Assembly (NCBI GenBank): GCA_002436065.1
Contig: DIXP01000065.1
Span: 43,090 to 107,089, forward strand
Origin: Chloroflexi bacterium UBA6077
Lineage (GTDB): Bacteria > Chloroflexota > UBA6077
DNA length: 64,000 nt
Direction of reading: 5' to 3'
In this document: positions 1 to 9,103 of the stretch, piece after piece
Layout of the letters: each line of letters starts with the position of its first letter
Numbering within the stretch: the stretch's first letter is position 1
Program-made: the position numbers and the translations under genes
The notes under the pieces: model-generated
Told to the model about the DNA's origin: nothing
The model's input: the letters and a program-made list of their open reading frames with translations, nothing else
The model's database searches: none

Positions 1-661
1 CGACGATCAGCGGGGTCACGATGTTCGGGAGGACGTGCAGTCTGATCATCCGGAGGTTGCTGCATCCCACCAGCCGCGCCGCCTGCAGGTATTCCTGCTC
101 CCGCACCACCAGCGTCTCGCCACGGGCGACTCGGGCGAACTCCACCCACCCAGCCAGGACGAGGCTGATGATGATGTTTTGCAGACCCAGGCCGATGATG
201 GCGTTGAGTGTCAGCGCCAGCAGGATAAAGGGGAAGGAGAGCTGGACATCCACCAATCGCATCAGGATCGTATCCAACCAGCCGCCGTAGAACCCCGCGA
301 GCATACCGACGAAGATCCCCAGTGTCGCGGCTATGATGACCGTGGCGAACCCGACGATCAGTGAGATGCGGGCGCCGTGGATCACGCGGGCCAGTACGTC
401 TCGACCCATCTGATCCGTGCCGGCCGGGTGGTTGGGGCTGAGTGGTGGGACCAACCGCGCGCCGTAGTCGGGCAGGTTGATGTCGCCGGGGGCCAGGATG
501 TGGGCGAATGTAGCCATCATGACGATGCCGAGTAGGAAGAGCACCGAGGTGAACGCCCATCGGTCTCTGAGCAGCTGCCGCCAGAGGGGCGGTCTGCCTC
601 GCCGGAGGGTGTTCAACTCCACGACGTTGGAAGCGATGGGGGTGGCGACGACGCTGCTCAT
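1..661 (-). CDS. dppC: ABC transporter permease, DppC/OppC type (partial)
   Basis: Inner-membrane permease of a peptide/nickel-type ABC importer. The reading frame starts with ATG at 661 and runs off the window start, giving 220 codons without the C-terminus. One N-terminal membrane segment (about residues 37-55) is followed by a periplasmic stretch with the family motif AGTDQMGRDVLARV, then further hydrophobic segments. The cytoplasmic ATPase-docking loop shows as QAARLVGCSNLRMIRLHVLPN (about 197-217). Its ATG overlaps the dppB stop (ATGA, 658-661), so the two are translationally coupled. The substrate cannot be read from the permease. The ATPase genes, if linked, lie outside the window. Confidence 0.93.
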   Translation of the reverse strand, partial: MSSVVATPIASNVVELNTLRRGRPPLWRQLLRDRWAFTSVLFLLGIVMMATFAHILAPGDINLPDYGARLVPPLSPNHPAGTDQMGRDVLARVIHGARISLIVGFATVIIAATLGIFVGMLAGFYGGWLDTILMRLVDVQLSFPFILLALTLNAIIGLGLQNIIISLVLAGWVEFARVARGETLVVREQEYLQAARLVGCSNLRMIRLHVLPNIVTPLIV

Positions 662-1575
662 GATAGCCGCACCTGCGGGTTGGCCCAGCTGTAAGCCAGG
701 TCGGTGAGCAGGTTGGTGATGGTGTACAGCAGCGCGAAGATGACGACGGCGGCCATCACCACCGGAAAATCGCGGTTGAGAAGTGCCTGGATGGTGGCCC
801 GCCCGAGCCCCGGCCAGGCGAAAATCTGCTCGACGATCACGGCACCGCCGAGGACACGCCCCACCTGGAGCCCTGTGACGGTGATTATCGGAATGCTAGC
901 GTTCTTGAGGGCATGTCGCCACATCACCACCCTGGAGCTAAGCCCCTTGGCGTGTGCGGTGCGGACGTAGTCCTGGCCCAGGACGTCCAGCAGGGTGGAG
1001 CGGGTGAGCCGCGCGTAGCGGGCGAAGTTGAAGGCCCCCAGGGTGATGGCAGGCATGATCAACTGCTGCCAAGTGCCCCGCCCTCCCGTGGGTAACCATT
1101 GGAGCCAGACTGAAAACAGCAGTATCAGCAGCAGTCCGAGCCAGAAGCCGGGGACCGCCTGACCGATCACCGCCAGGAAGGTGCCGATCTTATCCCAGAC
1201 CGAGCCGCGTCTGGTGGCGGAAAGCATGCCCAGGGGAATACCGACGAGGACGGAGATGATGATGGCCGTGAAGCCCAGCTCGAGGGTGGCCGGCAGTTTC
1301 TCAAGCACCACCTCCGTGGCAGGGCGCTGCTGCCGCAGCGACTCCCCAAAGTCGCCCCGGAGGGCGTCCCCGACGAAGCGGCCGTACTGCATCCAGACCG
1401 GATCGTTGAAGCCCAGCTTCTGGCGGAACTCCTCGATGTCCTTGGGCGATGTGTCCATGGGCATGAACAGCAGGACGGGGTCTCCCGTGAGGCGGACCAT
1501 GAAGAAGACGGCCGTCAGCGCGAGAAAGACGACGACCGCCGCATGTGTCAATCTGGTTGCGAGGTATCGAGTCAT
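658..1575 (-). CDS. dppB: ABC transporter permease, DppB/OppB type
   Basis: 305-residue inner-membrane permease, the usual length for DppB. It has an N-terminal membrane segment (residues 8-30), the family motif TGDPVLLFMP and about five further hydrophobic segments. The coupling loop is around 200-225 (VRTAHAKGLSSRVVMWRHALK). It lies between dppA and dppC and would form the channel with DppC. I see no good Shine-Dalgarno before the ATG: the upstream stretch is the repetitive AGCTATCAGCT sequence. Translation may therefore be weak or use another signal. Confidence 0.95.
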   Translation of the reverse strand: MTRYLATRLTHAAVVVFLALTAVFFMVRLTGDPVLLFMPMDTSPKDIEEFRQKLGFNDPVWMQYGRFVGDALRGDFGESLRQQRPATEVVLEKLPATLELGFTAIIISVLVGIPLGMLSATRRGSVWDKIGTFLAVIGQAVPGFWLGLLLILLFSVWLQWLPTGGRGTWQQLIMPAITLGAFNFARYARLTRSTLLDVLGQDYVRTAHAKGLSSRVVMWRHALKNASIPIITVTGLQVGRVLGGAVIVEQIFAWPGLGRATIQALLNRDFPVVMAAVVIFALLYTITNLLTDLAYSWANPQVRLS

Positions 1576-1705
1576 AGATAGCTATCAGCTTTCAGCATTC
1601 AGCCATCAGCTACTGGCGATCAACCATCAGCTAGAGCGTAGGGCAGGACATCCGCCCCGCCCTACGTCTTCTCAAAGCTGACGGCTGATAGCTGACTGCT
1701 GACTG
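1576..1705. repeat. Low-complexity intergenic repeat with embedded hairpin
   Basis: The dppA-dppB spacer is made of degenerate copies of AGCTATCAGC / CAGCCATCAGCT on one side and GCTGATAGCTGACTGCTGAC on the other, so the spacer is loosely palindromic. In the middle CGTAGGGC (1637-1644) pairs with GCCCTACG (1659-1666). An attenuating hairpin between the abundant binding protein and the permeases is plausible, but there is no U-tract. Confidence 0.6.
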
Positions 1706-3352
1706 CTACTTGGGTTTCGCCTCGCCCATCCAGAGGAACTCGTCCGGCCTGGGCTTCCAGTCGACGCCGTTGGAGACGCCGTAGATGTCGTGCTGCTGCC
1801 AGAGGAAGATCCACGGGGACTCCTCCAGGATGTCCTGCTGGATCTCGTCGTACAGGGCCTGGCGCTTTGTCGGATCGATGGTCTTGGAGACCGTGGCAAT
1901 CTTAGCTTCCACCTTCGGGTCCCCGTAGCTGCTGTAAGTGGACTTTTCCGCAAACAGGTACTCGATGGTGTTGGCGGCGTCCATGTTCGGTCCCCATCCG
2001 AGGAAGAACATGTCGCCGGTCTTCCGGTTGACGATCTTGTCCAGGTGAGTGCCCCATTCGTTGTAACGGACCTGGACCTTGACCCCGATCTTGCCCAATT
2101 GGGCGGCAACAGCCTGGGCGGCCTCCTTGTCCATCGGATAGCGGCCCTGGGGCGCGTCCATGGTGATGTTCAGGCTGGTCGGGTCGACACCCGCCTCCTT
2201 CAGGAGGGCCTTGGCCTTCTCGGGATCGTACGCATAGGGCTTGACGTTCTTGTTGACCTCGGGGTTGTCGAGGGAGAGACAGCCGGGCATTCGCGTGGCG
2301 TGCCCCTTGAAAACGCCCTGGATGATCTCGGGCACGTTCACCGCGTAGTTCATCGCCTGGCGGACCTTCTTGTCCTTGAACACACTGTCCGGACGGTTGT
2401 TCACCAGCGCCACGTAGTTGATGCGGGAGGAGGGGATCTCCTCGCAGCGGGCCTTGCCGCTGCCGTTGACCCGCTCGATGGCGTCCACCGGGATGTCCTT
2501 GACGATGTCCACCTCGCCGGCCAGAAGGCCTGACAGGCGGGCGCTGAACTCCGGGATGTAGCGGAACTCCATCTGCTCCACCGCTACCGGGTTCCGCCAG
2601 TAGTTGGGGTTCCGGTCCAGCACCATCCGCTCGTCGCGTGCCCATTGCTTCATGATGAAGGGGCCCGAGCCGACCGGGTTCTTGATGAAGTGGTCCAGCC
2701 CCTTCTCCTTGTAGTACTTGGGCGGTATAGGGTAGAAGAGACACATACGCACCGGCATGGCGGCCCAAGGCTCGGACGTCTTGACCCGCAGGGTAGTGGG
2801 GTTGACGACTTCGAAACCAACGATGGGCTTGTAGCGCTCAGCGAAATGGCTCTTGGTGGCGGGGTCCATGGCGAACTCGAAGCCTGCCTTGATCGCCTCG
2901 GCGTCCAGCGGCTCGCCGTTGGTGAACTTGATGTCCGGCTTGACGATCTTCATCTCCCAGGTGAGGTCGTCTATCAGCTTCAGTTCGGTGGTCCAGTTGC
3001 CCACTTTGTAGCCCTTGGCCGGGTCGTAGCTGCAGGCGCGATCGTAGACGGCGGCGTTCTGGATATCGGTTGTCCAGTCCACGATGTGGTTGGGGGCCAT
3101 GCTGCGGGCGTCGGCACCGAGGGCGATGGTGACCTTCTTCAGGGTCTTGGCCGGCGCGGCGGCTTGGCCTCCGGCTGCGGGTTGGCCGTTCGCGGCTGGG
3201 CTGGCGGCTGGCTTGCTGGAGGCGGGCGCGGCGGTGGGGCTGGGCTGCGAGGCCGGCGAGCAGGCGCTCAAGAACGCTACGCCGGTCACGGCGAGCCCAC
3301 CGGCTAGGAACTTCCTACGGCTGATTCGGCTCTCTTCACGCGGATCCTTCAC
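1706..3352 (-). CDS. dppA: ABC transporter substrate-binding lipoprotein, family 5
   Basis: 548-residue extracytoplasmic receptor for a peptide/opine-type ABC importer (SBP_bac_5 family). The N-terminus has a twin-arginine signal (SRRKFLAGG, residues 11-19) that ends in a lipobox LSAC with Cys31, so it is probably Tat-exported and lipid-anchored. A Pro/Ala/Ser-rich linker (about 32-68) precedes the binding domain, which has the typical motif KNPVGSGPFIMKQW. The start is GTG at 3352, with GGAGG eight bases upstream. It is first in the operon with dppB and dppC. The ligand is unknown: related receptors bind peptides, nickel, glutathione or sugars. Confidence 0.95.
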   Translation of the reverse strand: MKDPREESRISRRKFLAGGLAVTGVAFLSACSPASQPSPTAAPASSKPAASPAANGQPAAGGQAAAPAKTLKKVTIALGADARSMAPNHIVDWTTDIQNAAVYDRACSYDPAKGYKVGNWTTELKLIDDLTWEMKIVKPDIKFTNGEPLDAEAIKAGFEFAMDPATKSHFAERYKPIVGFEVVNPTTLRVKTSEPWAAMPVRMCLFYPIPPKYYKEKGLDHFIKNPVGSGPFIMKQWARDERMVLDRNPNYWRNPVAVEQMEFRYIPEFSARLSGLLAGEVDIVKDIPVDAIERVNGSGKARCEEIPSSRINYVALVNNRPDSVFKDKKVRQAMNYAVNVPEIIQGVFKGHATRMPGCLSLDNPEVNKNVKPYAYDPEKAKALLKEAGVDPTSLNITMDAPQGRYPMDKEAAQAVAAQLGKIGVKVQVRYNEWGTHLDKIVNRKTGDMFFLGWGPNMDAANTIEYLFAEKSTYSSYGDPKVEAKIATVSKTIDPTKRQALYDEIQQDILEESPWIFLWQQHDIYGVSNGVDWKPRPDEFLWMGEAKPK

Positions 3353-3523
3353 TGCATACTCCTCCCAAAATTGAGCGCGCGCGGCCGCCAGAGGGCGTGC
3401 TATTCCAAGGACGATAAGATGAAGAGGCTACTGAACTCGGCACCGCGCGGGATTGAGCCGTGCACCAGACACGGCCGACTTACCGACCTTTGCAGACGCC
3501 TGCCCTGGAGCGTTACCGTCGCT

Positions 3524-3591
3524 GGTTGGGGATCACCGCCGTTGGTGATACAGAGCCGCCGCGGGATGCGGTAGAGCTCCCCGGCGCAACC
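3524..3591 (-). ncRNA. Possible structured leader element upstream of dppA
   Basis: This stretch can fold as a three-way junction on either strand. The closing pairs are GGTTG (3524-3528) with CAACC (3587-3591), extended by GGG/CCC. Arm one is ATCACC (3532-3537) with GGTGAT (3544-3549). Arm two is CCGC (3556-3559) with GCGG (3568-3571). On the minus strand it lies about 170 bases ahead of the dppA GTG. I do not recognise it as a known riboswitch. It could be chance folding of GC-rich DNA. Confidence 0.25.
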
Positions 3592-3721
3592 TAGGCCAGG
3601 TTGCCACGACACCACGTGGGAAAAGCACGAGGTTATGATTGGCGGCAATTATGTGCGATCAAGCCATGGGTGTCAAGGTTAATATGTATAGGTCCGCACG
3701 GCCCTGCTCGTCTACTGTGCC

Positions 3722-3766
3722 CAAAGAGGGGTGAGGGTGAAGATGTTTCACCCTCACCCCTCTTTG
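3722..3766 (-). terminator. Perfect 20-bp hairpin after the MBL-fold gene
   Basis: Arms 3722-3741 and 3747-3766 are perfectly complementary, with a 5-base loop GATGT. It lies 110 bases downstream of the minus-strand gene ending at 3877. The rest of 3353-3876 holds the dppA leader and no supportable gene. No U-run follows, so it is not a textbook intrinsic terminator. Confidence 0.55.
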
Positions 3767-3876
3767 ATCTACGGCAGTTCAGGATAACAGTTCGCCATGC
3801 CCCTTCAGGGCACCATCTCGAACGAAAACGGGCCGATCGCCTATTCTCCGACCAGCCTCCGAGACTCTCGACTCCT

Positions 3877-4728
3877 CTACTCGATCCTCATGCCTTCATT
3901 CTTGTAGATGCGCTGGATCGCCTGGGGTATTCGCTCCTCGGCTCGTGGCAGCCCCTCGTATGCTGGGAACCTTATCTCCTGCAACGCTTCCTCCAGACTG
4001 AGGCCCCGACTGAGGGCATCCAGGGTGCCGTCGCGCACTGTCGTGAGCAGCTCGCGCATCTGACCGATCAGCTCCGGGCCACCAACGTCGCCGTGACCGA
4101 CCGCGACCACCTCCGGCTGCAGCTCGTCCAGTCTATCGAGGGCGCGCAGCCAGCCGCGCACGTCTGCGTTGCGGGTGACGGGGAAGACCCGATTGAAGAT
4201 CAGGTCGGCCGCGAAGACGACGCGACGATTGGGGATCCACACCGCGACATCGCCGGAGGTATGGGCCGGCCCCATATGTATGCACTCCACCAGCATGCCA
4301 CCCAGGTCGAGTTCCAGAGTGCCCTCGAAGGCCACTTCCGGAGCTACCACCCGCACCTGGTCCAACTCGGGAGCCAGGTTTGGGCGTGACGCCTTTGCCA
4401 TTTGCACTGCCCCGTCACCTTCAGTGAGGAGACGCTCGCGAGTAAGGCGGTGGCTCAAGAGAACGCTCTCCGGCCAAAACTCCTGGTTGCCCAGGATGTG
4501 GTCGGAGTCCCCATGGGTGTTGAAAAGGTATCGGACCGGCTTGTTCGCAAGCTGCTGGACGGCGGTCTTGACCTGGCGCGCCAGGCTAGGCGTGACCATG
4601 CTGTCGGCTACGAGGACGGCCCGCTCACCGGCGAAGATCACGCAGCTGCACATGTTGTTAGGGGCAGCGCATCGCCATATGCCCTGCCCCAGCGGCTGTA
4701 CGGCGATCCTCAGTTCATCCGTTGTCAC
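3877..4728 (-). CDS. MBL-fold metallohydrolase
   Basis: 283-residue metallo-beta-lactamase-fold protein with no signal peptide. The metal motif is NTHGDSDH (residues 70-77): His72, Asp74, Asp76, His77. Classical members have HxHxDH, so the second histidine is replaced by Asp. Downstream are the third-histidine segment MGPAHTSGD, the bridging-aspartate region VFAADLIF and a late histidine in AVGHGD. The start is GTG at 4728 with GGAGG upstream. It follows the M24 gene in the same direction and may belong to that catabolic operon as a hydrolase of a thioester, lactone or ester. The substrate cannot be inferred. Confidence 0.88.
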   Translation of the reverse strand: MTTDELRIAVQPLGQGIWRCAAPNNMCSCVIFAGERAVLVADSMVTPSLARQVKTAVQQLANKPVRYLFNTHGDSDHILGNQEFWPESVLLSHRLTRERLLTEGDGAVQMAKASRPNLAPELDQVRVVAPEVAFEGTLELDLGGMLVECIHMGPAHTSGDVAVWIPNRRVVFAADLIFNRVFPVTRNADVRGWLRALDRLDELQPEVVAVGHGDVGGPELIGQMRELLTTVRDGTLDALSRGLSLEEALQEIRFPAYEGLPRAEERIPQAIQRIYKNEGMRIE

Positions 4729-4801
4729 GTCGTCTCCTCCTATCAGGTGCCATAGATCCTCTTACTCTACCCCCAGCTTAGCCTTTGCGATTGGAGAGAC
4801 C

Positions 4802-6064
4802 CTACACCGGCAGGACTATGATCTCCCGCTCTTGAGGTGTCAGCGACTCACAGCCCGTTGGCGTTACGAGCAGGGTGTCCTCCACGGCGATGGAGCCCAG
4901 CCCCATTCTACGAGTGTTGTTCTCCAAGTTGAATACCATTCCAGCCTCCAGAGGGAGGTCGTGGGACACCTTGAGGAACTCGTCCTCGGCGGTCTGCCAC
5001 GGCGTCTGGATCATAGGAAGATCCCGAGGCTCGAGCCCCACAGCGTGGCCGAAGCCACCGAAGGCCTTGATCGCACCGCTGGCAAGAGTCCCCTCGCTCT
5101 GGGCGGCCATGACGTCAGAGAACTTCACCCCCGGCCGTATCATGGCCATGGCGGCGTCTATGCCGTTGCTCATAGCCTGGAAGAGGTCGCGGTGGAGTTG
5201 TGTTGGCTCCCCCAGCGCAGCGCTGACGTTGGTGTCGGCATGGTAGTAGCGGTTGGTGCAGCCAGCATCGCAGTAGACCGAGTTGCCCGGCTGCAGTACG
5301 TAGTCGCGCGGCTCCCAATGGTTCACCGCCCAGGGACCGCAGGAGTTGTTGCAGAAGACAGTCATGCCCCCGGCCAGCGACACCCCCGCTCGGTAAGCAC
5401 ATGACAGGTCGATCTCAGTGTTCCCCGGCACGGCAGCCTTGAGCAGTGCCTGGAACCCTTTCCAGTTGATCTCAGCTGCTTTCCGAAGCAGGGCGACTTC
5501 CTCGGGTGTTTTGACCATCCTGATATACCGGAAGAGCTCGCCCGCTTCCTTCCATTGAATGTCTGGTAGTTCCCGCTGGGCGTATTCGAGCTGCGCTGGC
5601 TTCATCCCTGCGCTGTCAATCCCGATGACCCCGCGAGTTAAGCCTCGGTCTCGCAGCGCTCGGACTAACGCTTCGCCAGGCGACTTGAGACCCCTCTCCC
5701 GTGAAGTCAGGGCCATGTCGTAGAGCCGGAACACCTCAGGGGGAGCCTTGGCCGGGGGCGCCTGGCCTGGTTCCGTCGCTGGCCCGAAGAGGTAGAGATC
5801 TTCGATCCAGCTAGGCCATTGGGCCAGACACGATATGCTGCCCGGGCGATTCGGAGAGACTATTGCGCCCGGGATATCCGGGTTCCTGGGGACCAAGGCA
5901 TAGTATTGGAAGGCGAAGTTCTCGCGGGTATTGAGCCTGTAGACCCAGTGATGCCAGGGACTGCAGCCGCTAAGATAGGTGAAGTTGACCGCCGTCGTCC
6001 CCAGCAATACGTCGATGCCAGAGTCTGCCATGATGCCGAGGGCCCGCTCTCGATTGAGCAGCAT
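4802..6064 (-). CDS. M24-family (creatinase/Xaa-Pro peptidase-like) metalloenzyme
   Basis: 420-residue 'pita-bread' protein with an N-terminal creatinase-type domain and a C-terminal M24 catalytic domain. All five expected metal ligands are present: Asp in VYCDAGC, Asp in YYHADTN, His in GFGHAVGLE, Glu in FNLENN and Glu in AVEDT. I chose ATG at 6064 because AGAGGAGG sits seven bases upstream. The longer GTG-started frame at 6094 has no ribosome site. It lies immediately downstream of a Bug receptor gene, so it may be a catabolic hydrolase of a small amide or carboxylate rather than a housekeeping dipeptidase. Confidence 0.9.
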   Translation of the reverse strand: MLLNRERALGIMADSGIDVLLGTTAVNFTYLSGCSPWHHWVYRLNTRENFAFQYYALVPRNPDIPGAIVSPNRPGSISCLAQWPSWIEDLYLFGPATEPGQAPPAKAPPEVFRLYDMALTSRERGLKSPGEALVRALRDRGLTRGVIGIDSAGMKPAQLEYAQRELPDIQWKEAGELFRYIRMVKTPEEVALLRKAAEINWKGFQALLKAAVPGNTEIDLSCAYRAGVSLAGGMTVFCNNSCGPWAVNHWEPRDYVLQPGNSVYCDAGCTNRYYHADTNVSAALGEPTQLHRDLFQAMSNGIDAAMAMIRPGVKFSDVMAAQSEGTLASGAIKAFGGFGHAVGLEPRDLPMIQTPWQTAEDEFLKVSHDLPLEAGMVFNLENNTRRMGLGSIAVEDTLLVTPTGCESLTPQEREIIVLPV

Positions 6065-6180
6065 CCACAATCCTCCTCTATGCAGGGGATTCACAAGCTA
6101 CAGGCCCCCGAATGGGGTTGCTGTGTCCCCAAACTCCTACCTCGTCGCTCACGATGATGGTCTGTCTCTCGGACGGAACA

Positions 6181-7284
6181 CTACTTCTGAGGTCCCTCTG
6201 CCTTATTCTGGTCCATCATCACCTTGACCTGGGCGTCCGCCTCGTCCCAGTGAGCAGCGAAGTCCTTCGGGTTCATGTACCGAACCGACATCCCCAGATC
6301 GACTATCTTCTTGGTGAACTCGGGATCCTGGGTTGCCTTCTTGATAACCCCGTCCAGGATATCCACGATCTCCTTGGGAGTACCCCCGGGTGCCAGGAGT
6401 CCTCGCCCCACAGAACTGACGATGTCACATCCCTGGGCCTTGAAGGTCTTGGCGCCCGGCGCGAACTCGCTCTCCTGGTTGTCCATAACCCCTAGCACGC
6501 GCATCTCGCCGGCCCTGATCGAGTCTCGCATGGGACCGGGAGATGAGATCATGGCGTCGATGTGCCCGCCGAGTAGCCCTGCTATGCTCTGAGGCCCGCT
6601 TTCGAAGTGGACCGCGGCGAACCTGGTACCAACTTCCTTCTCCAACATCATGAGGACCATGTGGGTGGGAGTCATGTATCCATTGGTGCCCATCTTGATC
6701 TTCCTGGGATTCGCCTTGGCGTCGTCGAATAGTTCTTTCAGACTCTTGTACTGACTGTCGCCCCGGACGGCCAGCACCCACGGATCCAGAATGGCCAGCG
6801 AGACAGGCTCGAAATCCTTACGCCCGAAGTTCGCTTTCCGCTCCTCGTTCAGATACAGGAGGCTAATAGTGATGATCCCATTCACGCCCAGGGTGTAGCC
6901 ATCCGGCTTGGCTCGTGCCACTTCCATCATCCCCACCTGAGTCCCCGCCCCTGGCTTGTTGACTACCTCGACGGGTGTTCCGAACTCCTTCTCCAAAGCT
7001 CCCGCCATCAGCCGCGCGATCAAGTCGTTGGAGTTGCCCGGCGCCCAAGGAACGATGATCATGATCGCCTTGCCCTTCTGAGGGTAGTCCACCTTCTTGG
7101 TCTGGGCTTGAGTGGGCGCGGGGGTTGCGGCCTGCGCCTTGGTCGGCTCCGCGGCCTTGGCCGGCGCAGTGGCGGCCGCGGGAGCGGCAGCGGACTTCGT
7201 TGGGGTGGGCGCTGGAACAGCTTGAGTGCATCCGGCGACCACCAGGCAGATGACAGCTATCATGTAGATAAGCAGATGTTTCAT
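6181..7284 (-). CDS. TTT receptor, Bug/TctC family lipoprotein
   Basis: 367-residue extracytoplasmic receptor for a tripartite tricarboxylate transporter. It has a lipoprotein signal ending VVAGC (Cys19), a long Ala/Pro/Thr linker to about residue 65, then the Bug domain with MIIVPWAPGNSNDLIARL, VVNKPGAGTQVGM and AKPDGYTLG. These segments form the carboxylate-binding 'Venus flytrap'. AGGAGGT lies five bases before the ATG. The DNA for the leader and linker (7062-7246) is identical to that of the receptor at 10110-11222, although the mature domains differ substantially. No tctA or tctB is adjacent, so it would have to share the pump encoded at 11340-13332. Confidence 0.95.
   Translation of the reverse strand: MKHLLIYMIAVICLVVAGCTQAVPAPTPTKSAAAPAAATAPAKAAEPTKAQAATPAPTQAQTKKVDYPQKGKAIMIIVPWAPGNSNDLIARLMAGALEKEFGTPVEVVNKPGAGTQVGMMEVARAKPDGYTLGVNGIITISLLYLNEERKANFGRKDFEPVSLAILDPWVLAVRGDSQYKSLKELFDDAKANPRKIKMGTNGYMTPTHMVLMMLEKEVGTRFAAVHFESGPQSIAGLLGGHIDAMISSPGPMRDSIRAGEMRVLGVMDNQESEFAPGAKTFKAQGCDIVSSVGRGLLAPGGTPKEIVDILDGVIKKATQDPEFTKKIVDLGMSVRYMNPKDFAAHWDEADAQVKVMMDQNKAEGPQK
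7062..7246 (-). repeat. 185-bp exact repeat, copy 1 (lipoprotein leader/linker)
   Basis: Base-for-base identical to 10991-11175. It covers the end of the signal peptide, the lipobox cysteine, the Ala/Pro/Thr linker and the first strand of the Bug domain (KVDYPQKGKAI). The flanking sequences differ on both sides. Confidence 0.95.
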
Positions 7285-7352
7285 CTTTGACCTCCTTGTC
7301 CGTTCTGAGTGTGATCAAAGACCTTGTCGGCCGATATGGGGAGTCAAGCATT

Positions 7353-7407
7353 GGGATCAGTTCATCAGCAGGGCCGTCGAGGAATAGCCTGCTGATGAAC
7401 TGATCCC
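7353..7407 (-). terminator. Perfect 20-bp hairpin after the ThDP-enzyme gene
   Basis: Arms 7353-7372 and 7388-7407 are perfectly complementary, with a 15-base loop. It lies 25 bases downstream of the gene ending at 7432 and upstream of the next Bug gene. It probably stops or stabilises the upstream transcript. No U-run follows. Confidence 0.65.
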
Positions 7408-7431
7408 GCAGACTGGAGGATGCCGGAACCC

Positions 7432-9093
7432 TTACGCCGGCATGGCGATAGCGTCGACATCGGTCACCACATCGATCACCACCGGCCTGTCTGCGGCGAA
7501 GCCTCGCTCCAGGGCTGCTCTTAGTTCGCCTGGCCTTTCCACTCGTATGCCGAGGCAGCCCCGAGCCTCAGCCAACACTGCGAAGTTGGTGTGGCCATAC
7601 CTCCAGGTTTCGTGAGACCTCCCCCGATTGGGGCCACCGTAGGCTTCATCTACGTTTCTCTTCGGATGGCTGAGGGCGTAATTGTTGTTCACTACCGTCA
7701 CAGTATTCAGCCCCATTCGAAGAGCGGTCTCCAATTCGGCCGAGTGATAGTCGAAGCCCCCGTCCCCGATGAAGCAGAGCACCGGTCGGTCGGGGAGGGC
7801 GCATTTCACCCCCAGCGAGCCAGGGAAGGCCCATCCCAGGGTACCGGCACACCGGATGTACCGCTGATTAGGACTCTTCAGTTCGATGAACATCGCTCCC
7901 CAGTGGGCCGCGTGGCCTGTGTCTGCTACCACTACCGCTTCCGGGGGCAGGGCCTCGGTAATCTCCCGACAGAGCCGCTCGGGCCTGATCGGCACCGCCT
8001 CTGAGTTGACCGTCGGCGCCATCTCGGCTCGCCACTGGCGCAGTAGTTGCTGGGCACGCTCGACCCAGGCCGTCCTCTCCGGCGCTTGCGCAGCTACCTC
8101 CACCAGCCGCTGAAGGGTGACACGGACATCTCCCACCAGCGCTACCCTGACTGGGTAGTTCCTACCGATCTCCTCGGGATCGATGTCTAGCTGGATAACC
8201 GTTGTGCCCTGCCTGGGAACTTTGCAGTCCATGGTAGTGGCGCCACCGGCTCGGCTGCCCACGAAGAAGACGAGGTCTGCCTCCAACACCAGCTGGTTGG
8301 CGCACATGCGAGAGTACCTGCCCACGACACCGACCGAGAGAGGATGGTCGTCGGGGATCGAGCCTTTGCCATTCAGAGAGGTGACGACAGGGATAGAGAG
8401 TCTCTCTGCCAGCGCCACCAGCTCCGAGGCCGCGTCGGAGGTCGCTACCCCTCCCCCTGCCATGATCACGGGTCTCTCGGCTTCGGCCAGGATCCTGGCC
8501 GCTTCCTGGACCGCGCCCATATCAGGTTCGGGTCGATAGGCTGGGTAGCTGCCGAACTGCTCCTCCAGGGCCAATTCCAGGTCGGCATTGCCTTCGATCA
8601 CCTGCCCCCCTCGCCTGGACAGTTCCAGGTGCACGGGTGCAGGCGTCCCAGTGGTGGCCGATCGGAATGCCTGCCGCAGCAGGTCTGGAAACCTCTCCAG
8701 TCTCTCCACTCGGGCGTTGAACTTGGTGACCGGATCGAACATGGTGAAGTCTTCGATCAGCTGGTAGGAGTGCCGATATCTGGAGCCCGGGTCGGGTCCC
8801 CCCGCGATGGCGATCACCGGTGAACCCGCCAGGTACGCATCTCGCAGTCCGGCGGCAAGGTTGGCGGCGCCGACAGCCTGACCCATGCAGACTCCGGGTT
8901 TCCGAGCCGCCCGAGCATAGCCATCGGCCATGTAGGCTGCCCCTATCTCACTGTGATTGAGCACCCGGGTTATGCCCAGCTCTTCCATGTCGGCGAGAGC
9001 TCGATAGGCGATGCCGGGGACGAAGAAGACGTGGTCAATGCCATAACCCTTCAAGGTCTCGGCGAGCAGCTGGCTACCCGTCATGACAGGCAT
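7432..9093 (-). CDS. Thiamine-diphosphate-dependent enzyme (acetolactate synthase/2-oxoacid decarboxylase type)
   Basis: 553-residue three-domain ThDP enzyme. The catalytic Glu49 that activates ThDP lies in LNHSEIGAAYMADGYAR. The central domain has a Rossmann-like core around residues 195-330. The cofactor motif begins at IGDGGFDYHSAELE and ends in VVNNNYALS, the GDG...NN pattern. The start codon is nine bases after the cyclase stop, with GAGG upstream. Context with a TTT importer and a cyclase-family hydrolase suggests a catabolic 2-oxoacid decarboxylase or ligase rather than branched-chain amino acid synthesis: no small ilvN-type subunit is present. The exact substrate is unknown. Confidence 0.9.
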   Translation of the reverse strand: MPVMTGSQLLAETLKGYGIDHVFFVPGIAYRALADMEELGITRVLNHSEIGAAYMADGYARAARKPGVCMGQAVGAANLAAGLRDAYLAGSPVIAIAGGPDPGSRYRHSYQLIEDFTMFDPVTKFNARVERLERFPDLLRQAFRSATTGTPAPVHLELSRRGGQVIEGNADLELALEEQFGSYPAYRPEPDMGAVQEAARILAEAERPVIMAGGGVATSDAASELVALAERLSIPVVTSLNGKGSIPDDHPLSVGVVGRYSRMCANQLVLEADLVFFVGSRAGGATTMDCKVPRQGTTVIQLDIDPEEIGRNYPVRVALVGDVRVTLQRLVEVAAQAPERTAWVERAQQLLRQWRAEMAPTVNSEAVPIRPERLCREITEALPPEAVVVADTGHAAHWGAMFIELKSPNQRYIRCAGTLGWAFPGSLGVKCALPDRPVLCFIGDGGFDYHSAELETALRMGLNTVTVVNNNYALSHPKRNVDEAYGGPNRGRSHETWRYGHTNFAVLAEARGCLGIRVERPGELRAALERGFAADRPVVIDVVTDVDAIAMPA

Positions 9094-9103
9094 GATGCAA
9101 ACC

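Noticed and set aside
3440..3520. tRNA-like or SRP-like fold in the dppA upstream region
   Set aside because: A GGCTCAATCCC segment looks slightly like a T-arm, but there is no acceptor stem, anticodon arm or SRP GGAAG loop.
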